Shown piece by piece: positions 25,853-32,830 of a stretch of DNA of 64,000 nucleotides (positions are counted from its first letter, which is position 1; each line of letters opens with the position of its first letter). The DNA is from Streptomyces sp. CB02980 (lineage in GTDB: Bacteria; Actinomycetota; Actinomycetes; Streptomycetales; Streptomycetaceae). Below the pieces are notes generated by a model, which did not search any database, was not told the DNA's origin, and saw nothing but the letters and a program-made list of their open reading frames with translations. The position numbers were made by a program, and so were the translations under genes. The stretch is from contig NZ_JACSCH020000002.1 of the NCBI RefSeq assembly GCF_014451325.2, positions 310,001 to 374,000 of the forward strand, written 5' to 3'.

Positions 25853-26814
25853 GCCCGTTCCAGCTGACCCGTACCCTCGCCCCGGACGCCGCCGGCGCCG
25901 ATCTGCGCGCCGACGTCCTCCACGGGCTCAACCGCTCCCCCAAGGAGCTGCCGCCCAAGTGGTTCTACGACGCCCGGGGCAGCGAGCTCTTCGAGGAGAT
26001 CACCCGGCTGCCCGAGTACTACCCGACCCGGGCCGAGCGGGAGATCCTGAAGGCGCGGGCGCCGGAGATCGCCGCCGCGACCGGGGCCAGGACCCTGGTG
26101 GAGCTGGGCTCCGGCTCCTCGGAGAAGACCCGGTTCCTGATCGACGCGCTGCTGCCCGGCCTGGACGGCTATGTGCCGGTGGACGTGAGCGAGTCGGCGC
26201 TGACCGGGGCCGCGGAATCGCTGCTCGCCGAGCGGCCGGGGCTGCACGTGCACGCCCTGGTCGCCGACTTCACCCGGGGGCTCGCGCTGCCCGGGACGCC
26301 GGGGCCGCGCCTGGTGGCCTTCCTCGGCGGCACCATCGGCAATCTGCTGCCCGGCGAGCGGCGGACCTTCCTCCGCTCCGTACGGGCGATGCTCACGCCG
26401 GGCGACGCGCTGCTGCTCGGCACGGACCTGGTGAAGGACGAGTCGACGCTCGTCGCCGCGTACGACGACTCGGCCGGGGTGACGGCCGCCTTCAACAAGA
26501 ACGTGCTCGTGGTGATCGACCGGGAGCTGAGCGCGGACTTCGACCCGGACGCCTTCGACCACGTGGCGGTGTGGGACCACGAGCGGGAGTGGATCGAGAT
26601 GCGGCTGCGGGCCCGCCGCGCGCTGACCGTGAAGATCCCGGAACTGGATCTCGTGGTGCCGTTCGCGGCGGGCGAGGAGATGCGGACGGAGGTGTCCGCG
26701 AAGTTCCGTCAGGCGGGCGTCCGGGCCGAGCTCGCGGAGGCGGACCTCGAGCTCGACCGCTGGTGGACCGACAGCGAGGGCAGGTTCGCGCTGTCGCTGG
26801 CGACGGCCCGCTGA
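25849..26814 (+). CDS. egtD: EgtD, histidine N-alpha-methyltransferase
   Basis: A 321-residue SAM-dependent enzyme that trimethylates histidine to hercynine, the first step of ergothioneine synthesis. Motifs include KELPPKWFYDARGSELFEEI, the SAM-binding LVELGSGSSEKTRFLIDAL, FLGGTIGNLLPGER and LLLGTDLVKD. The GTG at 25849 overlaps the egtC stop. Its last 106 bp are covered on the opposite strand by the end of the olsA-like gene. No egtE (the PLP C-S lyase completing the pathway) follows; that step must be encoded elsewhere. Confidence 0.94.
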   Translation: MSPFQLTRTLAPDAAGADLRADVLHGLNRSPKELPPKWFYDARGSELFEEITRLPEYYPTRAEREILKARAPEIAAATGARTLVELGSGSSEKTRFLIDALLPGLDGYVPVDVSESALTGAAESLLAERPGLHVHALVADFTRGLALPGTPGPRLVAFLGGTIGNLLPGERRTFLRSVRAMLTPGDALLLGTDLVKDESTLVAAYDDSAGVTAAFNKNVLVVIDRELSADFDPDAFDHVAVWDHEREWIEMRLRARRALTVKIPELDLVVPFAAGEEMRTEVSAKFRQAGVRAELAEADLELDRWWTDSEGRFALSLATAR

Positions 26815-27617
26815 GCGGCGGCCGCCAGGGCACGGCGGTCCGGGTACAGGGCTCCGGGGAGGGGCTCCCGGAGCCGGACGACGGCGGTGAGCCGGCGTGC
26901 GGAGACGACCCGCCACAGTGAGGAGCCGAGCGGGTCGGCCCCGACGTACGCGGCGGCGTCCGTGGGCCGGTAGTCGAGCCGTATCGGCTGCACGGCGCAA
27001 CCGGCGTCGAGGGCGGCCTGGAACGCGGCCGGGCGGAACCGGCCGCGTTCCCGTCCGCACCAGGTCGAGCCCTCGGGGAAGACGACCACACGGCCGCCGC
27101 CCGCGAGCACGCCGGACATGGTCCGTACCGTGCCGGGCAGGGCCATGATCCCTTCCCGGTCGATGAAGAGGGTGCCGCCGAGCGCGGCGAGCGTGCCGAG
27201 GACGGGCCAGCGTCGCACCTCCGACTTGGCGACCGTGCGGCCGGGCAGGACGGCGGCGATCAGCGGTATGTCGAGCCAGGAGACGTGGTTGGCGACGACG
27301 AGGAGCGGGCCGCCGGCCGGGGCGGCCGGTCCCTCGTACCGGACGTGGACGCCGAAGGCGCGGACCACCACCCGCATCCAGTACCGCACGAGGGCGAGCC
27401 GGGTGGCGGCCGGCAGGAGGCCGGCCGGCGGGGCGAGGAGGAGGCCGAGGAGGACGGTGCCGAGTCCGGCGATCAGCCGGACCACGGCCCGGACGACCCC
27501 GGCCGGGTCCGCGTCGGCGCCGCTCCGACGGTGGGCGGACTCGGGATGGGCGGCGCAGTGGCCCGGGGTGCAGGGCGCCGTGGGGAGCCACGGCGAGAGG
27601 GCCGTGGTCCCGTTCAC
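26709..27617 (-). CDS. olsA: PlsC-type acyltransferase, probably OlsA of ornithine lipid synthesis
   Basis: A 302-residue membrane-associated acyltransferase. After a poorly conserved Pro/Ala-rich N-terminus come a hydrophobic segment (AVVRLIAGLGTVLLGLLLAP) and the acyltransferase blocks: NHVSWLDIPLI (HX4D-like, here H-V-S-W-L-D), GGTLFIDREG, VVVFPEGSTWCGRERGRFRP and AVQPIRLDYR. Start GTG 27617 overlaps the upstream gene's stop (GTGA), so the two are coupled. Pairing with an OlsB-like GNAT protein points to lyso-ornithine lipid O-acylation, although a generic lysophosphatidate acyltransferase remains possible. The final 35 codons run antisense through egtD. Confidence 0.78.
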   Translation of the reverse strand: MNGTTALSPWLPTAPCTPGHCAAHPESAHRRSGADADPAGVVRAVVRLIAGLGTVLLGLLLAPPAGLLPAATRLALVRYWMRVVVRAFGVHVRYEGPAAPAGGPLLVVANHVSWLDIPLIAAVLPGRTVAKSEVRRWPVLGTLAALGGTLFIDREGIMALPGTVRTMSGVLAGGGRVVVFPEGSTWCGRERGRFRPAAFQAALDAGCAVQPIRLDYRPTDAAAYVGADPLGSSLWRVVSARRLTAVVRLREPLPGALYPDRRALAAAAQRAVASDSANLPSLSVHQRSSSRSASASSARTPA

Positions 27618-28483
27618 CGTGCCGGGGCGAGCGAGAGGAAGTGGTTGAGGTAGCGCGGGTTGGTCCGGCGCAGCGAGAGCAGGACGTAGAGGTCGGCGAC
27701 GCCGAAGTCGGGGTCGTGCGCGGGGGCGCCGCAGACCCAGGCGCCGAGCCGGAGGTAGCCCCGGAGCAGCGGCGGCAGCTCGGTGCGGCCCTCGGGTCGG
27801 GTGATGCCCTCGGGGCTCCAGAGCTTGTGCGGGGTGACCCAGTACTCCTCCTGGGCGAGGTGCTTGGCCTTGACCGTGTCCCAGGTGGCGGCGGCGAGGG
27901 TGCCGCCGTCGGCGAGGGGGAGGGAGCAGCAGCCGGCGAGCCAGTTGTGGCCGGTGTTCGTCATGTAGCGGGCGAGCCCGGCCCAGATGAGGGCGATGAC
28001 GGCGCCGTTGCGGTGGGCGGGGTGGACGCAGGAGCGCCCGACCTCGACCAGGTCGTGCCGGATCGGGGCGAGCCGGGTGAGGTCGAACTCGCTCTCGGAG
28101 TAGAGGCGCCCGGCGACGGCGGCCCGGTCGGGCGGCAGGATGCGGTAGGTGCCGACGATCTCGCCGGTGGTCTCCTCCCGTACGAGGAGGTGGTCGCAGT
28201 ACGCGTCGAAGGCGTCGATGTCGAGGCCGGGCTCCGGCCCGTCGAGCTGGGCGCCGAGTTCGCCGGCGAAGACCTGGTGGCGCAGCCGCTGGGCGGCGCG
28301 GACGTCCTCCTGGTCGCGGGCGAGTCCGACGAGGTAGCGGGGGGTGGGCTCCTCGGCCGGGGTCGGCGGCGCCGCCTGCTCGACGAGGGCCCGGGGTTCG
28401 GGCTGCCCGACGAGCGGCTGGGGCTGGGCGGGGACGCCGAGCGGCTGGGCGGGGACGGCGAGCGTGGGGGTCGGTGCGGCCAT
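27614..28483 (-). CDS. olsB: GNAT-type acyltransferase, probably OlsB of ornithine lipid synthesis
   Basis: A 289-residue protein. The first 45 residues are Pro/Gln/Ala-rich and variable. The rest matches OlsB-type N-acyltransferases: VRAAQRLRHQVFAGELGAQL, FDAYCDHLLVREETTGEIVG, TYRILPP, VEVGRSCVHPAHRNGAVIAL and SLPLADGG. OlsB transfers a 3-hydroxyacyl chain from acyl carrier protein to the alpha-amino group of ornithine. It overlaps the PlsC-type gene by 4 bp, the olsBA arrangement, which strengthens both assignments. Start ATG 28483 is preceded by GGAG. Confidence 0.8.
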   Translation of the reverse strand: MAAPTPTLAVPAQPLGVPAQPQPLVGQPEPRALVEQAAPPTPAEEPTPRYLVGLARDQEDVRAAQRLRHQVFAGELGAQLDGPEPGLDIDAFDAYCDHLLVREETTGEIVGTYRILPPDRAAVAGRLYSESEFDLTRLAPIRHDLVEVGRSCVHPAHRNGAVIALIWAGLARYMTNTGHNWLAGCCSLPLADGGTLAAATWDTVKAKHLAQEEYWVTPHKLWSPEGITRPEGRTELPPLLRGYLRLGAWVCGAPAHDPDFGVADLYVLLSLRRTNPRYLNHFLSLAPAR

Positions 28484-28621
28484 GTCGGGCTCCTCCGGCG
28501 TACGGAAGGGGAAGGGGCGGCGCCGGACCGTGTGAGCGGTGGCCCGGCTCCTTACTTCTTCCGTGACCGGCTGGATTCGACATGACCGTCCGGAGGCCCG
28601 CGGGTGTGGAGGCGCTGAATG

Positions 28622-29869
28622 CTATTCGGCGAGGGTGTCCGTGATCTCGGCCGAGGCCAGCTTGGCGGCCTTCAGCGGGTCCTCGCCCTGGAGGACGGCC
28701 GTCATGTAGGGCTTGATGGGGTTGTCGGCCTCGACGTTGGCCCACTGCGCGGAGTTGGGGGTGGCGCGGCCGCGCGCGGCGCCCCTGGCCATGACGGCGG
28801 TGGCCTCCTGGCCGGCGACGACGGAGGCGAGGCCCTTCTTGTTGGGCACGTAGCCCATGGTGCGGGCGAGGTCGGTCTGCCACTTCTCGCCGGCGAGCGC
28901 CTTGACGACGTCGAGGGCGGCGCCGCGCTGGGGTGCGTTCTCCGGGATGATGAGGTCGGATCCGCCGGTGAAGACCGCGCAGGGCTGGCCCTCCTTGGCG
29001 CCGGGTATCGGGAAGTAGCCGAGCTTGTCCTTGAGGGCCGGGTTGGCCTTGAGGATCGCGGCGACGGCGCTGGGCGCGGCGATGAGCTGGGCCACGTCCC
29101 CCTTGGCGAAGACGTCGGCCTGCGGCGGGTTCTGCTCGTCCGCGTCCTTGGGGCCGGAGCCGAGGGACTGGAGTTCCTTGTAGTAGGCCATGCCGCGCCG
29201 GGCCGCCGCGCTCTCGAGGGCGCCGGTCCACTCGCCGCCCCTGTCGGTGGCGAGTTCGCCGCCCTCGTCCCAGATGAATCCGGCGAGGGTGTACCAGTCC
29301 TGGCCGGCGAGGTAGATGCCCTGGGAGCCCTTGCTGTTGAGCTTCTCGGTGTCGGCGAGCCACTGGGCGCGGTTGGCCGGCGGCTTGTCGATGCCGGCGT
29401 CGGCGAACAGGTCCTTGTTGTAGATGACGATGCGGTTCGCCGCGTACCAGGGGATGCCGTACTGGGATCCGCCGATGCTGCCGGGCTCGGCGAGACCGGG
29501 CAGCCAGTCCTCGCTGCCGAGGTCGCGGACCGACTCCAGGGTGAGGTCGAAGAGCTTCTCGGTGTCGGCGTACTGGGCGACCTGGGTGTTGCCGACCTCG
29601 ATGACGTCGGGTCCGCCGGGGCCTTGGATGGCCTCGGTGACCTTCTTCCCGATGCCGGTCCAGTCCTGGATGGTGACCTGGAGTTCGACGCCGTCGTGCT
29701 CCTCCTCGTACGCCTCGGTGAAGCGGTTGAGGAAGTCCTCGCTGACGCTTTCCCGCATGAGCCAGATGTTGACGGTCTTCGTCCCGCCGCCGCCCGGGAG
29801 CATCCCGCAGCCGGCGAGGGCGAGCGCTGTGGCGGCTGCCAGGGGGCAGGCCAAATGGCGGTTCTTCAC
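28622..29869 (-). CDS. DasA-like sugar-binding lipoprotein (ABC transporter solute-binding protein)
   Basis: A 415-residue lipoprotein with lipobox LALAGC (Cys21) and a family 1 solute-binding domain. Several stretches closely resemble the chitobiose-binding protein DasA: VIEVGNTQVAQYADTEKL, PWYAANRIVIYNKDLFADAG, IYLAGQDWY, PQADVFAKGDVA and NPIKPYMTAVLQGEDPLKAA. No permease or ATPase gene is adjacent, so it must dock on a transporter encoded elsewhere (for example DasBC with MsiK). I choose the GTG at 29869 (VKNRHLAC) because AGAAGGTGA precedes it. A DasR-type site lies about 105 bp upstream. Confidence 0.85.
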   Translation of the reverse strand: MKNRHLACPLAAATALALAGCGMLPGGGGTKTVNIWLMRESVSEDFLNRFTEAYEEEHDGVELQVTIQDWTGIGKKVTEAIQGPGGPDVIEVGNTQVAQYADTEKLFDLTLESVRDLGSEDWLPGLAEPGSIGGSQYGIPWYAANRIVIYNKDLFADAGIDKPPANRAQWLADTEKLNSKGSQGIYLAGQDWYTLAGFIWDEGGELATDRGGEWTGALESAAARRGMAYYKELQSLGSGPKDADEQNPPQADVFAKGDVAQLIAAPSAVAAILKANPALKDKLGYFPIPGAKEGQPCAVFTGGSDLIIPENAPQRGAALDVVKALAGEKWQTDLARTMGYVPNKKGLASVVAGQEATAVMARGAARGRATPNSAQWANVEADNPIKPYMTAVLQGEDPLKAAKLASAEITDTLAE

Positions 29870-29971
29870 GTAGGTCACCTTCTGCGGTTCAGCACAGGGT
29901 CGTGCGGCATGGGGGGCTGACCCGACATGGGGGGACCGAACGGGGTGTTCGCGCGGGTATGTGGCCTGGAT

Positions 29972-29987
29972 TCTGGTCTGGACCAAC
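29972..29987. promoter_or_regulatory. DasR-type (dre-like) operator
   Basis: TCTGGTCTGGACCAAC matches the DasR response element ACTGGTCTAGACCACT at 12 of 16 positions, and 11 of 12 in the core TGGTCTAGACCA. DasR is the GntR-family GlcNAc regulator of streptomycetes. The site lies upstream of a DasA-like gene, which supports the match. Confidence 0.65.
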
Positions 29988-30016
29988 GGGATGGTCAAGT
30001 CCTTGACCATCCCGTT
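29985..30016. repeat. 15-bp perfect inverted repeat with 2-bp spacer
   Basis: AACGGGATGGTCAAG and its reverse complement are separated by TC. The inner part, TGGTCAAG...CTTGACCA, again has GntR-like TGGTC/GACCA ends. It abuts the DasR-like site, so it could be a second operator or a hairpin at the far end of the promoter region. Confidence 0.8.
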
Positions 30017-30108
30017 CCGCACCGCGAGCGCACCATGCGTTCCGTTACCTCAGGTAACTCCCCATCAGTGGCCTTTGATCCGCTGTGCGCCGGAGAAGAA
30101 GCACGACA

Positions 30109-30148
30109 AAGCCCCCGAGCGACGCCACTGAGGCATCGTCGGGAGCTT
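30109..30148 (-). terminator. Hairpin terminator of the dodecin gene
   Basis: On the minus strand, AAGCTCCCGACGATGCC and a partly complementary GGCGTCGCTCGGGGGCTT form a stem with two mismatches and one bulge around a TCAGT loop. TTTGTCG follows. It lies 36 bp beyond the dodecin stop. Confidence 0.65.
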
Positions 30149-30183
30149 CGGACCGGGGGTTCGACCGCGGCGAAGGGCAGGCC

Positions 30184-30399
30184 CTAGGTGGGCTCGTCCA
30201 GGCGGAAGCCGACCTTCATGCCCACCTGGAAGTGGGCGACCTGCCCGTCCTCGACGTGACCGCGGATCTCGGTGACCTCGAACCAGTCGACCGAGCGCAG
30301 CGTTTCGCAGGCGCGGGTGATCCCGTTCCGGATGGCGGTGTCGACGCCCTCCGAGGACGACCCGACGATCTCCGTGACGCGGTAGACGTGATCTCCCAT
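30184..30399 (-). CDS. Dodecin
   Basis: A 71-residue dodecin, a small flavin-storage protein that forms hollow dodecamers. It reads MGDHVYRVTEIVGSSSEGVD then GVDTAIRNGITRACETLR and ends HFQVGMKVGFRLDEPT, covering the whole family pattern including the aromatic DWFEVTEIRG flavin-stacking region. Start ATG 30399 follows GAAGGAGAGG and is preferred over an upstream in-frame ATG at 30435. Monocistronic, with a hairpin terminator downstream. Confidence 0.93.
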   Translation of the reverse strand: MGDHVYRVTEIVGSSSEGVDTAIRNGITRACETLRSVDWFEVTEIRGHVEDGQVAHFQVGMKVGFRLDEPT

Positions 30400-30506
30400 G
30401 GCGGCCTCTCCTTCGCGTTCCGACTCCATCCACACTGCACGGAACCGGAGACGGCCGCGAGTCGAGCCGGACCACGCTCCCGCGTCGCAGCGGCGTCACA
30501 TCCGCG

Positions 30507-31031
30507 TCACATCGGCCGGGAATGCAGCCGGACCGGCCCCTCGGGCCACCGGCTTCCCTTCCGGAGCGGGAACCACATCGTCCGCAGGGGCATCGTCGCC
30601 GGGCCGTCGGGCTGCTCCACCTCCACCTCGCCGGCCACCTCGTTCCAGCCGAGCCGCACGTAGAGGCCGGAGACGTCCGGTCGGCAGAACAGCAGCGCGA
30701 ACTCGGGCCCCAGCGTTCGCGCATGCTCAAGGGCTCCGCCCACCACCTGCGCGGCGAGCCCGCGGCCCCGCTGGTCCGGGGCGACGGCGACCCCGCCGAG
30801 GCCCACCACGTCCATCCGGCTCCCGCCGACCGACAGGGGCAGCACGAGGAGCCCCGCGTGGGCGAGGAGCCGGCCGTCCGCCCTGATCCCGAAGTGGTGC
30901 TCCTTGGGCAGCCAGACCAGACCCCACGCATCCACCCCGAACGGGTCAGCGGCGTCCCCGAGGATCTCGGACCGGTCGTAGGCCTCCAGCCGCGCCACCG
31001 CCGGTGCCGCGGTGAACCGCTCCGCGCCCAT
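30507..31031 (-). CDS. GNAT family N-acetyltransferase
   Basis: A 174-residue acetyltransferase. The acetyl-CoA pyrophosphate loop is VAVAPDQRGRGLAAQVV (Q/RxxGxG/A), preceded by MDVVGLGGV and followed by FALLFCRPDVSGLYVRLGW. The C-terminus (GPATMPLRTMWFPLR) resembles aminoglycoside or small-molecule acetyltransferases of the AAC(2')-like group, but the substrate cannot be assigned. Its ATG shares one base with the stop of the upstream phosphatase gene (TGATG), indicating coupled translation. Confidence 0.85.
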   Translation of the reverse strand: MGAERFTAAPAVARLEAYDRSEILGDAADPFGVDAWGLVWLPKEHHFGIRADGRLLAHAGLLVLPLSVGGSRMDVVGLGGVAVAPDQRGRGLAAQVVGGALEHARTLGPEFALLFCRPDVSGLYVRLGWNEVAGEVEVEQPDGPATMPLRTMWFPLRKGSRWPEGPVRLHSRPM

Positions 31032-31522
31032 CAGGTCCGGCCCTCCTTCTCCTGTGCGTCCCTCAGTTCCTCCGACGGGGTCGCCCACCGGGCGCGTACG
31101 ACGGGGAAGCCGGCCTCCTCGGCCGCGTCGCAGACCAGCATGTCGTCGTCGACGAGCATCCTGATCGTGCGGCCGGCGCCCAGCCGCCGCAGGATCTCCA
31201 CCTTGGTCACCCGGGCCGGGCGGAAGTCCCGGTTGCGGCGCATGTGGATCGGCCCCTCCGGGAGCCCCTGCGCGGCCAGCCAGGCCAGGGTGTCCCTGCG
31301 GCAGCGCTCCGGGCGTCCGGTCAGGTAGACGACGTCGCACTCCTCGGCCGCCTCGCGGCACAGCGCGATCCCCTCGTCCAGCGGCGGATCGTCGGGCGCC
31401 GCCGCGAAGAAGGCGTCCCAGTCCTTGGGGCGCCGCTCCAGGAAGCGCTGACGGTGGGCGGTCGCGGCGAGCGTGTTGTCCAGGTCGAAGACGGCCAGGG
31501 GCCGGTGGTTGTCGGCTGTCAC
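31031..31522 (-). CDS. HAD family phosphatase
   Basis: A 163-residue HAD-superfamily enzyme. Motif I is VFDLDNTLAAT (nucleophile and acid Asp), motif II VVYLTGRPERCR, and motif III/IV RMLVDDDMLVCDAAEEAG. The short cap and LTGRPE match polynucleotide-kinase-3'-phosphatase-like or acid phosphatase groups acting on small molecules. It is translationally coupled to the GNAT gene downstream. GTG start at 31522. The pair is divergent from the luciferase-like gene at 31621 across 98 bp. Confidence 0.87.
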   Translation of the reverse strand: MTADNHRPLAVFDLDNTLAATAHRQRFLERRPKDWDAFFAAAPDDPPLDEGIALCREAAEECDVVYLTGRPERCRRDTLAWLAAQGLPEGPIHMRRNRDFRPARVTKVEILRRLGAGRTIRMLVDDDMLVCDAAEEAGFPVVRARWATPSEELRDAQEKEGRT

Positions 31523-31620
31523 GCGGCCCAGCCTAGAAGGTGGACGCGGGCGGCACCCCGCCGCTGTGGATCAAGGGCGCGATACGGGAATCCCTCCCCG
31601 TCCCGAACGTTGAACCCCTT

Positions 31621-32655
31621 GTGAGCACCTTTCCCGGCGACATCCGCTTCTCCGTCCTCGACCGCTCCCGCACCCGGGAGGGCGAGGACGCCCCCCAGGC
31701 GCTGCGCGACACCGTGCGCCTCGCCCGGGAGGTGGAGGCCCTCGGCTACCACCGCTTCTGGGTGTCGGAGCACCACAGCGTGCCCGGGGTCGCCGGTTCC
31801 GCGCCCACGATCCTCGCGGCCGCCGTGGCCGCCGCCACGACGGGCATCCGGGTCGGTACGGGCGGGGTGATGCTCCCCAACCACCAACCCCTGGTCGTGG
31901 CCGAGCAGTTCGGCGTCCTGGAGGCCCTCTTCCCCGGCCGGATCGACATGGGTGTCGGCCGCTCGGTCGGCTTCACCGACGGCATCCGCCGAGCGCTCGG
32001 GCGGGACAAGGACGACGCCGACCGCTTCGGGGAGCAGCTCGGCGAGCTGCTCGGCTGGTTCACCGGCGAGCAGACCGCCCACCCGCAGGTGCACGCCCGG
32101 CCCGCCGAGGGGCTGCGGGTGCCGCCCTTCGTCCTGGCGACCGGCGAGGGCGCGTCGATCGCGGCCGCGGCCGGACTGCCGCTGGTCATCGGCGACCTCC
32201 GGGGCCGGGACCGGCTGCTCGCCGCCGTCGAGACGTACCGCTCCGCGTTCCGTCCCTCCTCGTGGTCCGCCGAGCCGTACGTGGTGGTCGCCGGGACGGT
32301 CGCGGTGGCGGGGACGGAGGCGGAGGCCCGCCGGCTGCTGATGCCGGAGGCCTGGTCGCTCGCCCACTCCCGGACGCGGGGCGTGTTCCCGCCGCTCGTC
32401 GCGCCCGAGGCGATCGAGGCGCTCACGATGACGGAGAAGCAGCGCGGTTTCTACGAGTCGGGTCTGAGTGGCCATGTGCACGGCACGGAGGAGCAGGTGG
32501 CCGAGGCGCTGGAGGCGGCGGTGAAGGAGACCGGGGCGCAGGAGGTCCTGGTCACCACGAGCACGTACGACAGGGCGGCGCTGAGCGAGTCGTACCGGAG
32601 GCTCGCGAAGGCGGTCGGCCTCGCCCCGGGGGCGCAGCGGTCGCTCGCGGTCTGA
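31621..32655 (+). CDS. LLM class flavin-dependent oxidoreductase
   Basis: A 344-residue single-chain luciferase-like monooxygenase. It begins VSTFPGDIRFSVLDRSRTRE, then has LGYHRFWVSEHHSVPGVAGS, VMLPNHQPLVVAEQFGVLEA and IDMGVGRSVGFTDGIRRALG, all typical of the MsnO8-like group. It uses reduced FMN or F420 and oxygen or another acceptor on an unknown substrate. The GTG at 31621 is chosen because family members start here; an upstream ATG at 31540 would add 27 poorly conserved residues. Confidence 0.88.
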   Translation: MSTFPGDIRFSVLDRSRTREGEDAPQALRDTVRLAREVEALGYHRFWVSEHHSVPGVAGSAPTILAAAVAAATTGIRVGTGGVMLPNHQPLVVAEQFGVLEALFPGRIDMGVGRSVGFTDGIRRALGRDKDDADRFGEQLGELLGWFTGEQTAHPQVHARPAEGLRVPPFVLATGEGASIAAAAGLPLVIGDLRGRDRLLAAVETYRSAFRPSSWSAEPYVVVAGTVAVAGTEAEARRLLMPEAWSLAHSRTRGVFPPLVAPEAIEALTMTEKQRGFYESGLSGHVHGTEEQVAEALEAAVKETGAQEVLVTTSTYDRAALSESYRRLAKAVGLAPGAQRSLAV

Positions 32656-32682
32656 CGTCCCCGGCGCTCGCGGCGCCTCCGC

Positions 32683-32763
32683 GGGGCGCCGCCGCCCGGG
32701 CAGCTCCGTGGGGCGCCGCCGCCCGGCAGCTCCGTGCGGCGGCTCCGTGCGGCGGCTCCGTCC
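32683..32763 (+). repeat. Nested short tandem repeats between LLM and uvrA-like genes
   Basis: A 27-28 bp unit (GGGGCGCCGCCGCCCGG then CAGCTCCGTG) occurs twice in tandem (32683-32710, 32710-32736). Two copies of CGGCGGCTCCGTG follow, and a third copy is started. The units share the CTCCGTG end, so they look like successive slippage products. Confidence 0.8.
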
Positions 32764-32830
32764 GACGTCGCCGCGCTGCTGCCCGACACCCTGACCAGGC
32801 CGGAAGCGGCCCCAGGGATAAAATCACGTT

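Larger units (their letters stand above)
29870..30183. other. Control region of the DasA-like gene and 3' region of dodecin
   Basis: This 314-bp stretch has no gene. From right to left it holds the dodecin terminator (30109-30148), a long inverted repeat (29985-30016), a DasR-like site (29972-29987) and the probable promoter and leader of the DasA-like gene. Confidence 0.6.
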
